The notes beneath the pieces are model-generated. The model searched no databases and was not told the origin of the DNA. It saw nothing but the letters and a program-made list of their open reading frames with translations. Position numbers and translations under genes: made by a program. This document shows positions 1-6,924 of a stretch of 20,827 nucleotides of DNA, piece after piece. The DNA is taken from contig CAYPTW010000046.1 in the NCBI GenBank assembly GCA_964413755.1, positions 1 through 20,827 on the forward strand, read 5' to 3'. Origin of the DNA: XN24 sp964413755. GTDB lineage: Bacteria; Pseudomonadota; Gammaproteobacteria; Steroidobacterales; XN24. Position 1 is the stretch's first letter; each line of letters opens with the position of its first letter.

Positions 1-216
1 GACTTGAGAAATGAGAAGATCGGCTTTAAAATCCGCGAGCATACTGTGCAAAAGGTGCCTTTCCTCCTGGTCGCTGGCGACCGTGAGGTAGAGGCTGGTT
101 TGCTGGCCGTGCGTTCGCGCAGCGGCGAGGACCTCGGGTCGATGAGCATCGACCAGGTAGGTGAGTTCCTCGCGGCTGAGGTAGCGAAGCGCGGCCGGTC
201 TGTTATGGAGGATTGA
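1..216 (+). CDS. thrS: Threonyl-tRNA synthetase, C-terminal end (partial)
   Basis: This is the last 71 residues of threonyl-tRNA synthetase, which charges tRNA-Thr in the cytoplasm; the rest lies left of the window. The visible part is the end of the class IIa anticodon-binding domain: a segment reading KIREHTVQKVPFLLVAGDRE, followed by the RSRSGEDLGSM strand and a helical tail ending at TGA 214-216. Placement immediately before infC, rpmI, rplT and pheST matches the conserved gammaproteobacterial thrS-infC order. The final codons contain the Shine-Dalgarno sequence of infC, and only 3 nt separate the thrS stop from the IF3 start, so the two are probably translationally coupled. Identity is secure from the domain and its neighbours; nothing can be said about the catalytic core. 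Confidence 0.93.
   Translation, partial: DLRNEKIGFKIREHTVQKVPFLLVAGDREVEAGLLAVRSRSGEDLGSMSIDQVGEFLAAEVAKRGRSVMED
207..211 (+). promoter_or_regulatory. Shine-Dalgarno of infC (inside thrS)
   Basis: GGAGG lies inside the last codons of thrS, 8 nt before the AUC codon at 220. It is the only strong ribosome-binding site near the IF3 N-terminus and decides the non-canonical start. Later in-frame AUG codons, such as 310, have no comparable site and would remove the conserved N-terminal domain. Confidence 0.7.
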
Positions 217-219
217 CGC

Positions 220-738
220 ATCACGGCGTCCAAACGTGTCAGGCGCAACGAAGATATCGGCGCGCCGCAATTAAGGATTATCGGCTCGGACGGCGAGCAG
301 CTCGGCATCATGCAACGCGAGGACGCATTGCGTCTCGCCGCGGACGAAGGGCTTGACCTCGTAGAGGTTGCACCCACGGCGGAGCCGCCGGTCTGCAAGG
401 TGATGGACTACGGCAAGTTCGTCTTCGAGCAGAACAAGAAAAACCAGGTCGCGAAGAAGAAGCAGCGGCAGATACAGGTCAAGGAAGTGAAGTTCCGGCC
501 GGGGACGGAAGAGGGTGATTACCAGGTGAAGATGAAGAACCTGGTGCGCTTCCTCACGGCAGGAGACAAGGCCAAGGTAACCCTGCGGTTCCGCGGCCGG
601 GAGATGGCGCACAAGGATCTCGGCGCCAAGCTCCTTGAGAGAGTGCGGGACGATCTCGTCGAGCTGGCCTCGGTGGAGCAGTTCCCGCAAATGGAAGGGC
701 GGCAGATGACCATGGTGCTGACGCCAAAGAAAAAGTGA
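220..738 (+). CDS. infC: Translation initiation factor IF-3 (AUC start)
   Basis: IF3 binds the 30S subunit, blocks premature 50S joining and proofreads the start codon and initiator tRNA. The reading frame opens directly after the thrS stop. Its first plausible initiator is ATC at 220, giving 172 residues, the normal IF3 length. The N-terminal domain has RRNEDI and IIGSDGEQLGIM. The basic linker carries VCKVMDYGKF and KKKQRQIQVKEVKFRP. The C-terminal domain has VTLRFRGREMAHKDLG and ends in PKKK. Starting at the first AUG (310) would cut off about 30 conserved residues, so AUC is preferred. E. coli infC also uses a rare initiator (AUU), through which IF3 represses its own translation; the same autoregulation is inferred here. 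rpmI follows after 82 nt. Confidence 0.95.
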   Translation: MTASKRVRRNEDIGAPQLRIIGSDGEQLGIMQREDALRLAADEGLDLVEVAPTAEPPVCKVMDYGKFVFEQNKKNQVAKKKQRQIQVKEVKFRPGTEEGDYQVKMKNLVRFLTAGDKAKVTLRFRGREMAHKDLGAKLLERVRDDLVELASVEQFPQMEGRQMTMVLTPKKK

Positions 739-820
739 GCTGCGGACGGAGGGCCCAGGCCCGAAGCCGTATCTACGCCTGCAGGGGCGATGCCCGAACA
801 GGCCATAAACGGAGAAAGAC

Positions 821-1018
821 ATGCCCAAGATGAAAACCAATCGCGGGGCCGCGAAGCGGTTTCGCGCTACCGGGGGTGGCGGCTTCAAGCGCGGCCAGTC
901 CCACACCAGTCACATCCTCACCAAGAAGAGCACCAAGCGGAAGCGCCACCTCCGGTCGACGGAGATGGTGCACGAGAGCGACGTCAAGTCGGTCCGCAAA
1001 ATGCTCCCTTACGCCTGA
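821..1018 (+). CDS. rpmI: 50S ribosomal protein L35
   Basis: This is a 65-residue, very basic protein of the large ribosomal subunit. It begins MPKMKTNRGAAKRF, the characteristic L35 N-terminus, then has a basic stretch around HILTKKSTKRKRHL and ends DVKSVRKMLPYA; the length is typical. The ATG at 821 is preceded by GGAGAAAG at a good distance. It lies between infC (82 nt upstream) and rplT (11 nt downstream), the usual IF3 operon order. In E. coli, L20 represses translation of L35 and L20 through an RNA structure in the infC-rpmI region. The 82-nt spacer here could hold such a structure, but I did not identify one with confidence. Confidence 0.97.
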   Translation: MPKMKTNRGAAKRFRATGGGGFKRGQSHTSHILTKKSTKRKRHLRSTEMVHESDVKSVRKMLPYA

Positions 1019-1029
1019 GGAGGTGACCC

Positions 1030-1389
1030 ATGGCTAGAGTCAAGCGTGGCGTTACCGCCCGTGCCAAGCACAAGAAGATCCTGAAGAAGGCGAAGGGCCA
1101 CTACGGCCAGCGCAGCGCCAGCTTCCGCACCGCCAAGCAGTCGGTGACGAAGGCGGGCCAGTATGCCTATCGCGACCGCAAGGCGCGCAAGCGGGATTTC
1201 CGTTCACTGTGGATCGTGCGCATCAATGCCGGCGCCCGCATGCACGGCCTGTCCTACAGCACCCTGATCAACGGCCTGAAGAAGGCCGGGATCGAGCTCG
1301 ATCGCAAGGTGCTGGCAGACATGGCGGTGCACGAGCCGGAGGCCTTTGGCGCAGTCGCTGCGCAGGCCAAGGCCGCACTCGCCGCCTGA
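1030..1389 (+). CDS. rplT: 50S ribosomal protein L20
   Basis: L20 is an early-assembly 23S rRNA-binding protein and, in E. coli, the autoregulator of the rpmI-rplT pair. The 119-residue product starts MARVKRGVTARAKHKKILK. It continues with the long basic helix containing AYRDRKARKRDFRSLWIVRINA and the globular domain SYSTLINGLKKAGIELDRKVLADMA, all diagnostic of L20. The start at 1030 follows a GAGGAGGTGA ribosome-binding site that overlaps the end of rpmI's region, so coupled translation is likely. The stop codon lies inside a 9-bp hairpin (1388-1413), and a stronger hairpin follows before pheS. Confidence 0.97.
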   Translation: MARVKRGVTARAKHKKILKKAKGHYGQRSASFRTAKQSVTKAGQYAYRDRKARKRDFRSLWIVRINAGARMHGLSYSTLINGLKKAGIELDRKVLADMAVHEPEAFGAVAAQAKAALAA

Positions 1390-1413
1390 GCCGGTTCGAG
1401 CATTAACCGGTTC
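1388..1413 (+). promoter_or_regulatory. Hairpin spanning the rplT stop codon
   Basis: The inverted repeat CCGGTT (1391-1396) / AACCGG (1405-1410) is extended outwards by a G-T wobble and two further pairs to about 9 bp, with an 8-nt loop. No T-run follows, so it is not a simple terminator. A GC-rich dyad CGCGCC/GGCGCG (about 1416-1429) and the strong hairpin at 1441-1474 come next, giving three stem-loops in tandem between rplT and pheS. Function is unknown: they may stabilise the message, or be part of an attenuation switch. Confidence 0.45.
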
Positions 1414-1440
1414 GGTCGCGCCCCGGCGCGGCCACGGCGC

Positions 1441-1474
1441 AAAGGGGGGAGGCCTTGCGAGGCCTTCCCCTTTT
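1441..1474 (+). terminator. Strong stem-loop between rplT and pheS (terminator or attenuator)
   Basis: A 15-bp stem closes on a TGCG tetraloop (1456-1459), with the left arm at 1441-1455 and the right arm at 1460-1474, including two G-T wobbles. The right arm ends in CCCCTTTT, followed by CCGTTT. The A-rich base opposite the T-run is typical of Rho-independent terminators, though the T-tract is short. It would separate expression of the ribosomal-protein operon from pheST, or act as a partial terminator. In E. coli pheST is controlled by attenuation at the same place, but no Phe-rich leader peptide is visible here. Confidence 0.7.
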
Positions 1475-1494
1475 CCGTTTCAAGGGGGAACAGC

Positions 1495-2487
1495 GTGGAA
1501 GACGCAGCGAAGCTGCTGGAGCAGGGCCGCGAGGAGATCGCGGCGTGTGAGGACCTGGCGGGCCTGGACGAGGTGCGCGTGCGCTACCTCGGCAAGAAAG
1601 GGCTGCTGACCGGGCTGCTGAAGTCGCTGGGGAGCCTCTCCGCCGCGGAGAGGCCGGCGGCCGGGCAGGTCATCAACGAGGCCAAGCAGGCTTTGCAGGC
1701 GGCCCTCGGCGCGCGCAAGGACTACCTCGAGACGCAGGGCGAGCACGCAGCCATCGAGTCGGAGCGGGTCGATGTCACGCTGCCCGGGCGGGGGGAGACC
1801 GTCGGCGGCCTGCACCCAGTGACCCGCACCATGCGCCGCATGGATATGATCTTTCGCCAGGCCGGTTTCGAGGTCCATACGGGCCCCGAGGTAGAGGACG
1901 AGTTCCACAACTTCGAAGCGCTCAACATTCCCGAGCATCACCCCGCACGGGCGATGCACGACACCTTCTATTTCGGCGACGGCCGCCTGTTGCGCACCCA
2001 CACTTCGCCGGTGCAGATCCGCTCCATGCAGCGCCAGGGCGCGCCGATCCGCCTGATCGCGCCCGGCCGGGTGTACCGTTGCGATTCCGACCAGACCCAT
2101 TCGCCCATGTTCCACCAGGTGGAAGGCCTGGTTGTGGACCGCGGGGTCAGCTTCGCGCACCTGAAGGCCGTGTTGCATGACTTCCTCGAGCGGTTCTTCG
2201 AGCGCAAGGTGAGGCTGCGCTTCCGCCCCTCCTATTTCCCTTTCACCGAGCCCTCGGCCGAGGTCGACGTGGAATGGGGTGACGGCTGGCTGGAAGTGCT
2301 GGGCTGCGGCATGGTGCATCCGCGCGTGCTGGAGTTCGGCGGCATCGACCCGGAAGAGTTCACCGGCTACGCCTTCGGCATGGGCGTGGAACGACTGGCC
2401 ATGTTGCGTTACGGCGTGAAGGACCTGCGCCTGTTCTTCGACAACGACCTGCGGTTCCTGCGGCAGTTCAACCAGGGAGCGGTGTGA
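1495..2487 (+). CDS. pheS: Phenylalanyl-tRNA synthetase alpha subunit
   Basis: This is the catalytic alpha subunit of the alpha2beta2 enzyme that charges tRNA-Phe. The 330-residue product starts at GTG 1495 behind an AAGGGGGAA ribosome-binding site. An N-terminal coiled-coil region (about residues 1-85) contains VRYLGKKGLLTGLLKSLG. The class II core follows: motif 1 around HPVTRTMRRMDMIF, the motif 2 region with THTSPVQIRSM and FHQVEGLVVD, then EPSAEVDVEW, and motif 3 GFGMGVERLAMLRYG in the variant YAFGMGVERLAMLRYG near the C-terminus. Length and motifs are normal. The stop TGA (2485-2487) overlaps the pheT ATG by one base, so the subunits are translationally coupled. Confidence 0.97.
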   Translation: MEDAAKLLEQGREEIAACEDLAGLDEVRVRYLGKKGLLTGLLKSLGSLSAAERPAAGQVINEAKQALQAALGARKDYLETQGEHAAIESERVDVTLPGRGETVGGLHPVTRTMRRMDMIFRQAGFEVHTGPEVEDEFHNFEALNIPEHHPARAMHDTFYFGDGRLLRTHTSPVQIRSMQRQGAPIRLIAPGRVYRCDSDQTHSPMFHQVEGLVVDRGVSFAHLKAVLHDFLERFFERKVRLRFRPSYFPFTEPSAEVDVEWGDGWLEVLGCGMVHPRVLEFGGIDPEEFTGYAFGMGVERLAMLRYGVKDLRLFFDNDLRFLRQFNQGAV

Positions 2488-4859
2488 TGAAGCTCAGCGA
2501 ACGCTGGTTGCGCGAATGGGTGGACCCGCCGGTGGATGCCGAGGGCATCGTCGGACAGCTCACCATGGCAGGCCTGGAGGTGGACTCCGTGGCGCCCGCG
2601 GCGCCGGATTTTTCCGCAGTCGTGGTCGGCCGCGTGGATACGGTCGAGCCACATCCGGACGCCGACAAGCTCCGGGTGTGCCGCGTGGACGTGGGTTCCG
2701 GCGAGCTGCTCGGCATCGTGTGCGGTGCGCCGAATGTCTACGCCGGAATGAAGGCGCCGGTGGCGCAGGTCGGCGGCGTGTTGCCGGGCGGCATGAAGAT
2801 CAAGCGCGCCAGGCTGCGCGGCGTCGAAAGCCACGGCATGCTGTGCTCCATACGCGAGCTCGGCCTGGGCGAGAGCCATGAAGGCCTGTGGGACCTGCCC
2901 CAGGACGCGCCGCTGGGCGCGGACCTGCGCGCCTGGCTGGGGCTGGACGACCGGGTCATCGACGTCGACCTGACGCCTAACCGTGGCGACTGCTTCAGCG
3001 TGCTGGGCATTGCCCGCGAGGTGGCCTTGATCAACGGCATGCCCCTCGGCGGGCCGGACCTGGGCCCGGTCGACCCTGCCGGCGAACACCAGTTTCCGGT
3101 CGAGGTGCGCGCGCCGGAGGCCTGTCCGCGCTTCGTCGGCCGCGTCGTGCGCAATATCCGCCCGGACGCGCGCACCCCGTTGTGGATGCAGGAAAAGCTG
3201 CGTCGTTCCGGCTTGCGGCCGATCCACCCGGTGGTCGACGTGACCAACTACGTGATGCTCGAACTGGGCCAGCCGATGCACGGTTTCGACCTGGCCACGC
3301 TGCGCGACGGGATCATCGTGCGGCTGGCTGAGCCGAACGAGAAGATCGTGCTGCTGGACGGGCGCGAGGTCGCGCTCGAGCCCGACACCCTGGTAATCGC
3401 GGATCACGGCGGACCGCGCGCGGTCGCCGGCATCATGGGTGGCGAGGACTCAGGTGTCTCCGCGACGACACGGGACGTGTTTTTCGAAGTGGCATTCTTT
3501 GCCCCGCTGGCCATCGCCGGGCGGGCACGGCGGCTCGCCCTGCATACCGACGCCTCGCAGCGTTTCGAACGCGGCGTGGACCCGGCGCACCAGCGCCGTG
3601 CCATCGAGCGCGCCACGCAGCTGCTCACGGACATCGCCGGCGGCGAGCCGGGCCCGGTCATCGAGCGCGTGGCAGAGAACCAGCTCCCGGTCCGCGCGCC
3701 GGTCTCGTTGCGCCGCGAACGGCTGGCGCTGCTGCTCGGTCATGTGGTGCCGGACGAGGAGGTGGAGCGGATCCTGGTCGGGCTCGGCATGGAGGTGAAG
3801 CCCACCGCCGAAGGCTGGCTAGCCACGCCGCCGACCCACCGTTTCGACATCGCGCTCGAGGTGGACCTGATCGAGGAGGTCGCGCGCATTTACGGCTACA
3901 ACCGGCTGCCCGAGACCGCCGGCGCCGGGGGTACGGCACTCGGCACCGCGAGCGAGGCGCAGGTACCGGCAATGCGCATCGCCGATACGCTGGTGCCGCG
4001 CGGCTACCAGGAGGTCATCACCTACAGCTTCGTCGACCCCCAGGTCCAGGCGCAGCTGTTCCCCGGGGCCGCAGCGCTGCCACTCAGTAACCCGATCTCC
4101 TCCGAACTCGGCGTCATGCGGGTGTCGCTCTGGCCGGGCCTGGTGCACGCCCTGCGGCGCAACCTGAGCCGGCGCCAGGAGCGTGTCAGAATATTCGAGC
4201 AGGGGTTGAGATTCATTCTCGAAGATAATGAATTAAAACAAATTAATTCTGTTGCGGGTCTTGTGGCCGGACGCCGGCTTCCGGAGCAGTGGGGCGCAGC
4301 CGCCGAGCGGCTGGATTTCCATGATGCGAAGGGCGATGTCGAGGTCCTGCTCGGTCTCACGGGGGCGGACTTCAGTTTCGAGGCGGCGGAACATCCGGCG
4401 CTGCACCCGGGGCAGGCGGCCCGCGTCCTGCGTGGCGGGCGTGAAGTCGGCTGGATCGGTGCCCTGCATCCACGCCTGGTGCGCGACCTCGACCTGGAGC
4501 TGCCGCCCTTTCTCTGGGAGCTCGACCACGATCTGACGTTCCAGGCCGAACTGCCTGTTTTCGCGGAGATATCGCGGTTTCCGGCAATCCGCCGCGACAT
4601 CGCGGTACTGGTGCCGCGCAACGTGCCGGTGGCGGATTTGCGCAAGGCGGTCCGCGCGGCGGGCGGCGGGCTTTTAACAGAATCCCGGGTTTTCGACGTC
4701 TACCAGGGCGAGCGCATAGATTCGAGTCTAAAAAGTGTCGCTTTTGGCTTGATTTTACAGGATTCGTCACGCACTCTTACGGATGAAGATGCAGACGGGG
4801 TGGTAGCGTCCGTGGTGGCGCGGCTGGCGTCTGAGTTTGGGGCCAGGATAAGAGACTGA
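2487..4859 (+). CDS. pheT: Phenylalanyl-tRNA synthetase beta subunit
   Basis: This is the beta subunit of PheRS, which contributes tRNA binding and the editing site. I place the start at ATG 2487 in the TGATG overlap with pheS (790 residues) rather than at the GTG one codon earlier. The N-terminus MKLSERWLREWV is typical. An EMAP/OB-type tRNA-binding domain follows (about residues 40-150, GRVDTVEPHPDADKLRVCRV). The B3/B4 editing region contains VVDVTNYVMLELGQPMHGFD, and B5 contains a motif near RFDIALEVDLIEEVARIYGY. The C-terminal anticodon-binding fold has EISRFPAIRRDIAVLV. Two short stretches (about 4190-4260 and 4670-4760) are clearly more AT-rich than the rest but stay in frame. The gene ends one base before ihfA. 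Confidence 0.97.
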   Translation: MKLSERWLREWVDPPVDAEGIVGQLTMAGLEVDSVAPAAPDFSAVVVGRVDTVEPHPDADKLRVCRVDVGSGELLGIVCGAPNVYAGMKAPVAQVGGVLPGGMKIKRARLRGVESHGMLCSIRELGLGESHEGLWDLPQDAPLGADLRAWLGLDDRVIDVDLTPNRGDCFSVLGIAREVALINGMPLGGPDLGPVDPAGEHQFPVEVRAPEACPRFVGRVVRNIRPDARTPLWMQEKLRRSGLRPIHPVVDVTNYVMLELGQPMHGFDLATLRDGIIVRLAEPNEKIVLLDGREVALEPDTLVIADHGGPRAVAGIMGGEDSGVSATTRDVFFEVAFFAPLAIAGRARRLALHTDASQRFERGVDPAHQRRAIERATQLLTDIAGGEPGPVIERVAENQLPVRAPVSLRRERLALLLGHVVPDEEVERILVGLGMEVKPTAEGWLATPPTHRFDIALEVDLIEEVARIYGYNRLPETAGAGGTALGTASEAQVPAMRIADTLVPRGYQEVITYSFVDPQVQAQLFPGAAALPLSNPISSELGVMRVSLWPGLVHALRRNLSRRQERVRIFEQGLRFILEDNELKQINSVAGLVAGRRLPEQWGAAAERLDFHDAKGDVEVLLGLTGADFSFEAAEHPALHPGQAARVLRGGREVGWIGALHPRLVRDLDLELPPFLWELDHDLTFQAELPVFAEISRFPAIRRDIAVLVPRNVPVADLRKAVRAAGGGLLTESRVFDVYQGERIDSSLKSVAFGLILQDSSRTLTDEDADGVVASVVARLASEFGARIRD

Positions 4860-4860
4860 C

Positions 4861-5160
4861 ATGGCGCTGACCAAGGCTGAGATGGCGGAAGCGTTGTTCC
4901 AGGACATGGGCCTGAACAAGCGCGAGGCGCGCGAGCTGGTGGAGATGTTCTTCGAAGAACTGCGCACCGCGCTTGCGAACGGGGAGCAGGTGAAGCTGTC
5001 GGGTTTCGGCAACTTCGACCTGCGCGACAAGAACCGTCGGCCGGGTCGCAACCCGAAGACCGGGGAAGAGATTCCTATCACGGCACGGCGGGTGGTCACG
5101 TTCCGCCCGGGGCAGAAGCTGAAAACGCGGGTGGAAGCCTATGCTGGAACCGGGGAATAA
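4861..5160 (+). CDS. ihfA: Integration host factor alpha subunit
   Basis: This is the alpha subunit of IHF, the heterodimeric DNA-bending protein that shapes promoters, replication origins and recombination sites. The 99-residue product has the HU/IHF fold: an N-terminal helical part MALTKAEMAEALFQDMGLNK, then VKLSGFGNFDLRDKNRRPGRNPKTGEEIPI. The beta arm carries the RNPKTG signature with the intercalating proline. The C-terminus is VVTFRPGQKLKTRVE. The start at 4861 comes one base after the pheT stop, the usual pheT-ihfA arrangement. In E. coli, ihfA also has its own promoter inside pheT; the AT-rich end of pheT here would be the place to look for one. The C-terminus overlaps the next gene by 20 nt. 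Confidence 0.97.
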   Translation: MALTKAEMAEALFQDMGLNKREARELVEMFFEELRTALANGEQVKLSGFGNFDLRDKNRRPGRNPKTGEEIPITARRVVTFRPGQKLKTRVEAYAGTGE

Positions 5161-5500
5161 CGACGAGCTCCCGGTCATCCCGGGCAAGCGCTACTTCACC
5201 ATCGGGGAAGTCAGCGAGCTCTGCGGCGTGAAGCCGCATGTCCTGCGCTACTGGGAGCAGGAGTTCCCCCAGCTCAAGCCGGTCAAGCGGCGCGGCAACC
5301 GGCGTTACTACCAGCGTCGTGACGTGCTGCTCATTCGGCAGATCCGCAGCCTGCTGTACGAAGAAGGCTTCACCATCGGTGGCGCCCGCCAGCGGCTCAC
5401 CGGGGACGATGCCAAGGAAGACCTCACCCAGAGCGTCCAGATCGTGCGCCAGATCCGCACCGAGCTGGAGGAGGTCCTCAAGATCCTGCGCGGCAAGTAG
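5141..5500 (+). CDS. MerR-family transcriptional regulator (small, ihfA-linked)
   Basis: This is a 119-residue DNA-binding protein of the MerR type. After a short N-terminal tail the winged-helix domain reads YFTIGEVSELCGVKPHVLRYWEQEFPQLKP (residues about 17-46, the MerR helix-turn-helix), then the wing GNRRYYQRRDV and helices through IGGARQRLTG. A short C-terminal helix (VRQIRTELEEVLKIL) would make the antiparallel dimer coiled coil. There is no long effector-binding domain and no metal-binding cysteine cluster, so the ligand is unknown. The start ATG 5141 lies within ihfA, overlapping it by 20 nt, which implies coupled translation. A MerR-like gene directly after ihfA is conserved in Pseudomonas-like gammaproteobacteria, but I know of no established role. 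Confidence 0.88.
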   Translation: MLEPGNNDELPVIPGKRYFTIGEVSELCGVKPHVLRYWEQEFPQLKPVKRRGNRRYYQRRDVLLIRQIRSLLYEEGFTIGGARQRLTGDDAKEDLTQSVQIVRQIRTELEEVLKILRGK

Positions 5501-5510
5501 CGCGTTACCG

Positions 5511-5546
5511 TTTTTTCCGGCGGCGCCATCGGGTATGATGCCGCCC
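5511..5546 (+). promoter_or_regulatory. Probable tRNA-Pro promoter
   Basis: TATGAT (5534-5539) is a good sigma-70 -10 hexamer. Seventeen bases upstream lies a T-rich TTTTTT (5511-5516), a poor but possible -35. The bases after the -10 (GCCGCCCTCCC) form the GC-rich discriminator typical of stringently controlled stable-RNA promoters. The tRNA begins 41 nt after the -10, leaving a short 5' leader for RNase P to remove. Confidence 0.5.
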
Positions 5547-5580
5547 TCCCGACGGCGATCCGCCGTCCATTTCTCTCGGT

Positions 5581-5657
<77 letters not shown>

Positions 5658-5715
5658 TCTTTGAGAATCCCTAAAGCCTTTCCTGTTTCCGCCGACATAC
5701 TGAAGAAGGATGTCC

Positions 5716-5753
5716 GTCCCCGCTGGCGGCTTCCTGCTTCCGACTGTGGGGAC
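5716..5753 (+). promoter_or_regulatory. Leader stem-loop before the binding-protein gene
   Basis: GTCCCC (5716-5721) and GGGGAC (5748-5753) form a perfect 6-bp stem with a 26-nt loop, ending 2 nt before the Shine-Dalgarno sequence (GGGAGAGG, 5756-5763) of the gene at 5768. Such a position could affect translation, but the stem is short in a GC-rich genome and may be chance. The rest of the tRNA-to-gene spacer (5658-5767) shows nothing else I can support. Confidence 0.25.
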
Positions 5754-5767
5754 CTGGGAGAGGATCG

Positions 5768-6922
5768 ATGGCTAAAGGACATGCGGCCGGCGCGCCGGTG
5801 CCGCCTGACGGCGCTGCCGGGCATATCGCGGTGGCTGGAAGGCCTCTTGCCTGCGCGTTGACGCTGGCGCTGGCAGTCCTTGCCACTGGCTGTGGCGCGT
5901 CGGTCCCCGGCGACGGCCCGGATTCCGATCACGAGCAACTGGTCTTCCTGAGCTGGGAGGACGACCTGCCGCTGTCGATAATCGAGGCGTTCGAAGCGGA
6001 GTTCGGCGTGGAGGTCGTGTACGAGACCTACGAGAGCACGGACGAGGCCGTTGAGAACCTGCGCGCCGGCGGCGTCTACGACGTCGCCGTCATCGACGGG
6101 CCCTACATCCCGGGGCTGGTCGCGGCGGACCTCCTGGCGGAGATCGATTACCGCAACGTGCCTAACTTCCGCCACGTCTCGGCCAACTTCCGAGATCTCG
6201 CCTTCGATCCGGCCAACCGCTACAGCGTGACCTACAACTGGGGCCTGGCGGGCCTGATCGTGCGCAACGACCTGGTGGGTCGCCCGGTGACGGCGTGGCG
6301 CGATCTCTGGGCCCCGGATCTCGCCGGCCGGGTGCTGGTCTGGGAGGACAAGGACATCCTCATCGGCATCACCCTGCAGTCGCTGGGCTACTCCATCAAC
6401 ACGGACTCCAGCAGCGAACTGGACGAGGCCCTGCGCGAACTGTTGCGGCTGCGCGGCCAGGCTCTCAGTTCGGGCTATTCGCCGGAAGTCGCCATGCAGG
6501 CGCTCGAGAGCGGCTCTGCAGTGCTCATGTACGGGTGGTCCGCCGATGCGATGCGTGCACAAGAAGAGGGCATGGACGTAGGTTTCGTGCTGCCCGAGGA
6601 GGGCAGTATCCAGTGGATCGACAACTTCACCATCCCGGCCAGTTCTTCGCGCAAAGCGTTGGCTGAATCCTTCATAGATTTCATGCTGCGACCGGAAATC
6701 AGTGCCCGCGTGGTGAACGAACAGTATTACCCCACGGCGAACGAAAACGCTTATCCCTTCATCGATCCGGAGATCCTTGCTGACCCGTTGGTTTTCCCGC
6801 CGCTTGCGAAGATCGCGAATGCGGAGGTGCATGCGCCCGTGGGTCCCTCCGTGCGGGCGTTACACGAGCGCATCTGGGACGCCTACCTGGTAGCGGATGC
6901 GCAGGGAGCCTCGGGGCACTGA
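5768..6922 (+). CDS. PotD/PotF-like polyamine-type binding lipoprotein (sensor-linked)
   Basis: This is a 384-residue extracytoplasmic solute-binding protein of the spermidine/putrescine (PotD/PotF) type. A long N-terminus leads into a hydrophobic segment (about 27-40) and a lipobox ending ATGC at Cys42, with Gly at +2, so a lipoprotein probably sorted to the outer membrane. Family features: FLSWEDDLP near residue 60, YDVAVIDGPYIPGL near 104, YSVTYNWGLAGLIVRND near 152, LMYGWSADA near 253, IQWIDNFTIP with W283 and D285 (matching the FWMD ligand-contact segment of PotD), and FIDFMLRPEIS near 302. The start ATG 5768 has a GGGAGAGG site; GTG 5831 is an alternative giving a shorter signal peptide. 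No permease or ATPase is adjacent. It ends 2 nt before a sensor kinase, so a sensory role is inferred. The ligand is not proven. Confidence 0.87.
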   Translation: MAKGHAAGAPVPPDGAAGHIAVAGRPLACALTLALAVLATGCGASVPGDGPDSDHEQLVFLSWEDDLPLSIIEAFEAEFGVEVVYETYESTDEAVENLRAGGVYDVAVIDGPYIPGLVAADLLAEIDYRNVPNFRHVSANFRDLAFDPANRYSVTYNWGLAGLIVRNDLVGRPVTAWRDLWAPDLAGRVLVWEDKDILIGITLQSLGYSINTDSSSELDEALRELLRLRGQALSSGYSPEVAMQALESGSAVLMYGWSADAMRAQEEGMDVGFVLPEEGSIQWIDNFTIPASSSRKALAESFIDFMLRPEISARVVNEQYYPTANENAYPFIDPEILADPLVFPPLAKIANAEVHAPVGPSVRALHERIWDAYLVADAQGASGH

Positions 6923-6924
6923 AC

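Noticed and set aside
739..820. L20-type autoregulatory RNA structure before rpmI
   Set aside because: The spacer is GC-rich and can fold, but I saw no specific match to the known L20 operator.
1390..1494. Phe-rich leader peptide for pheST attenuation
   Set aside because: No ATG- or GTG-started short frame with clustered Phe codons was found between rplT and pheS.
1480..2319. 279-codon antisense frame opposite pheS
   Set aside because: pheS is certain on the plus strand; the antisense product is not family-like.
5484..5516. Terminator after the MerR-like gene
   Set aside because: A T-run follows, but the only dyad near it (CGCG/CGCG) is four pairs; the T-run fits better as an upstream element of the tRNA promoter.
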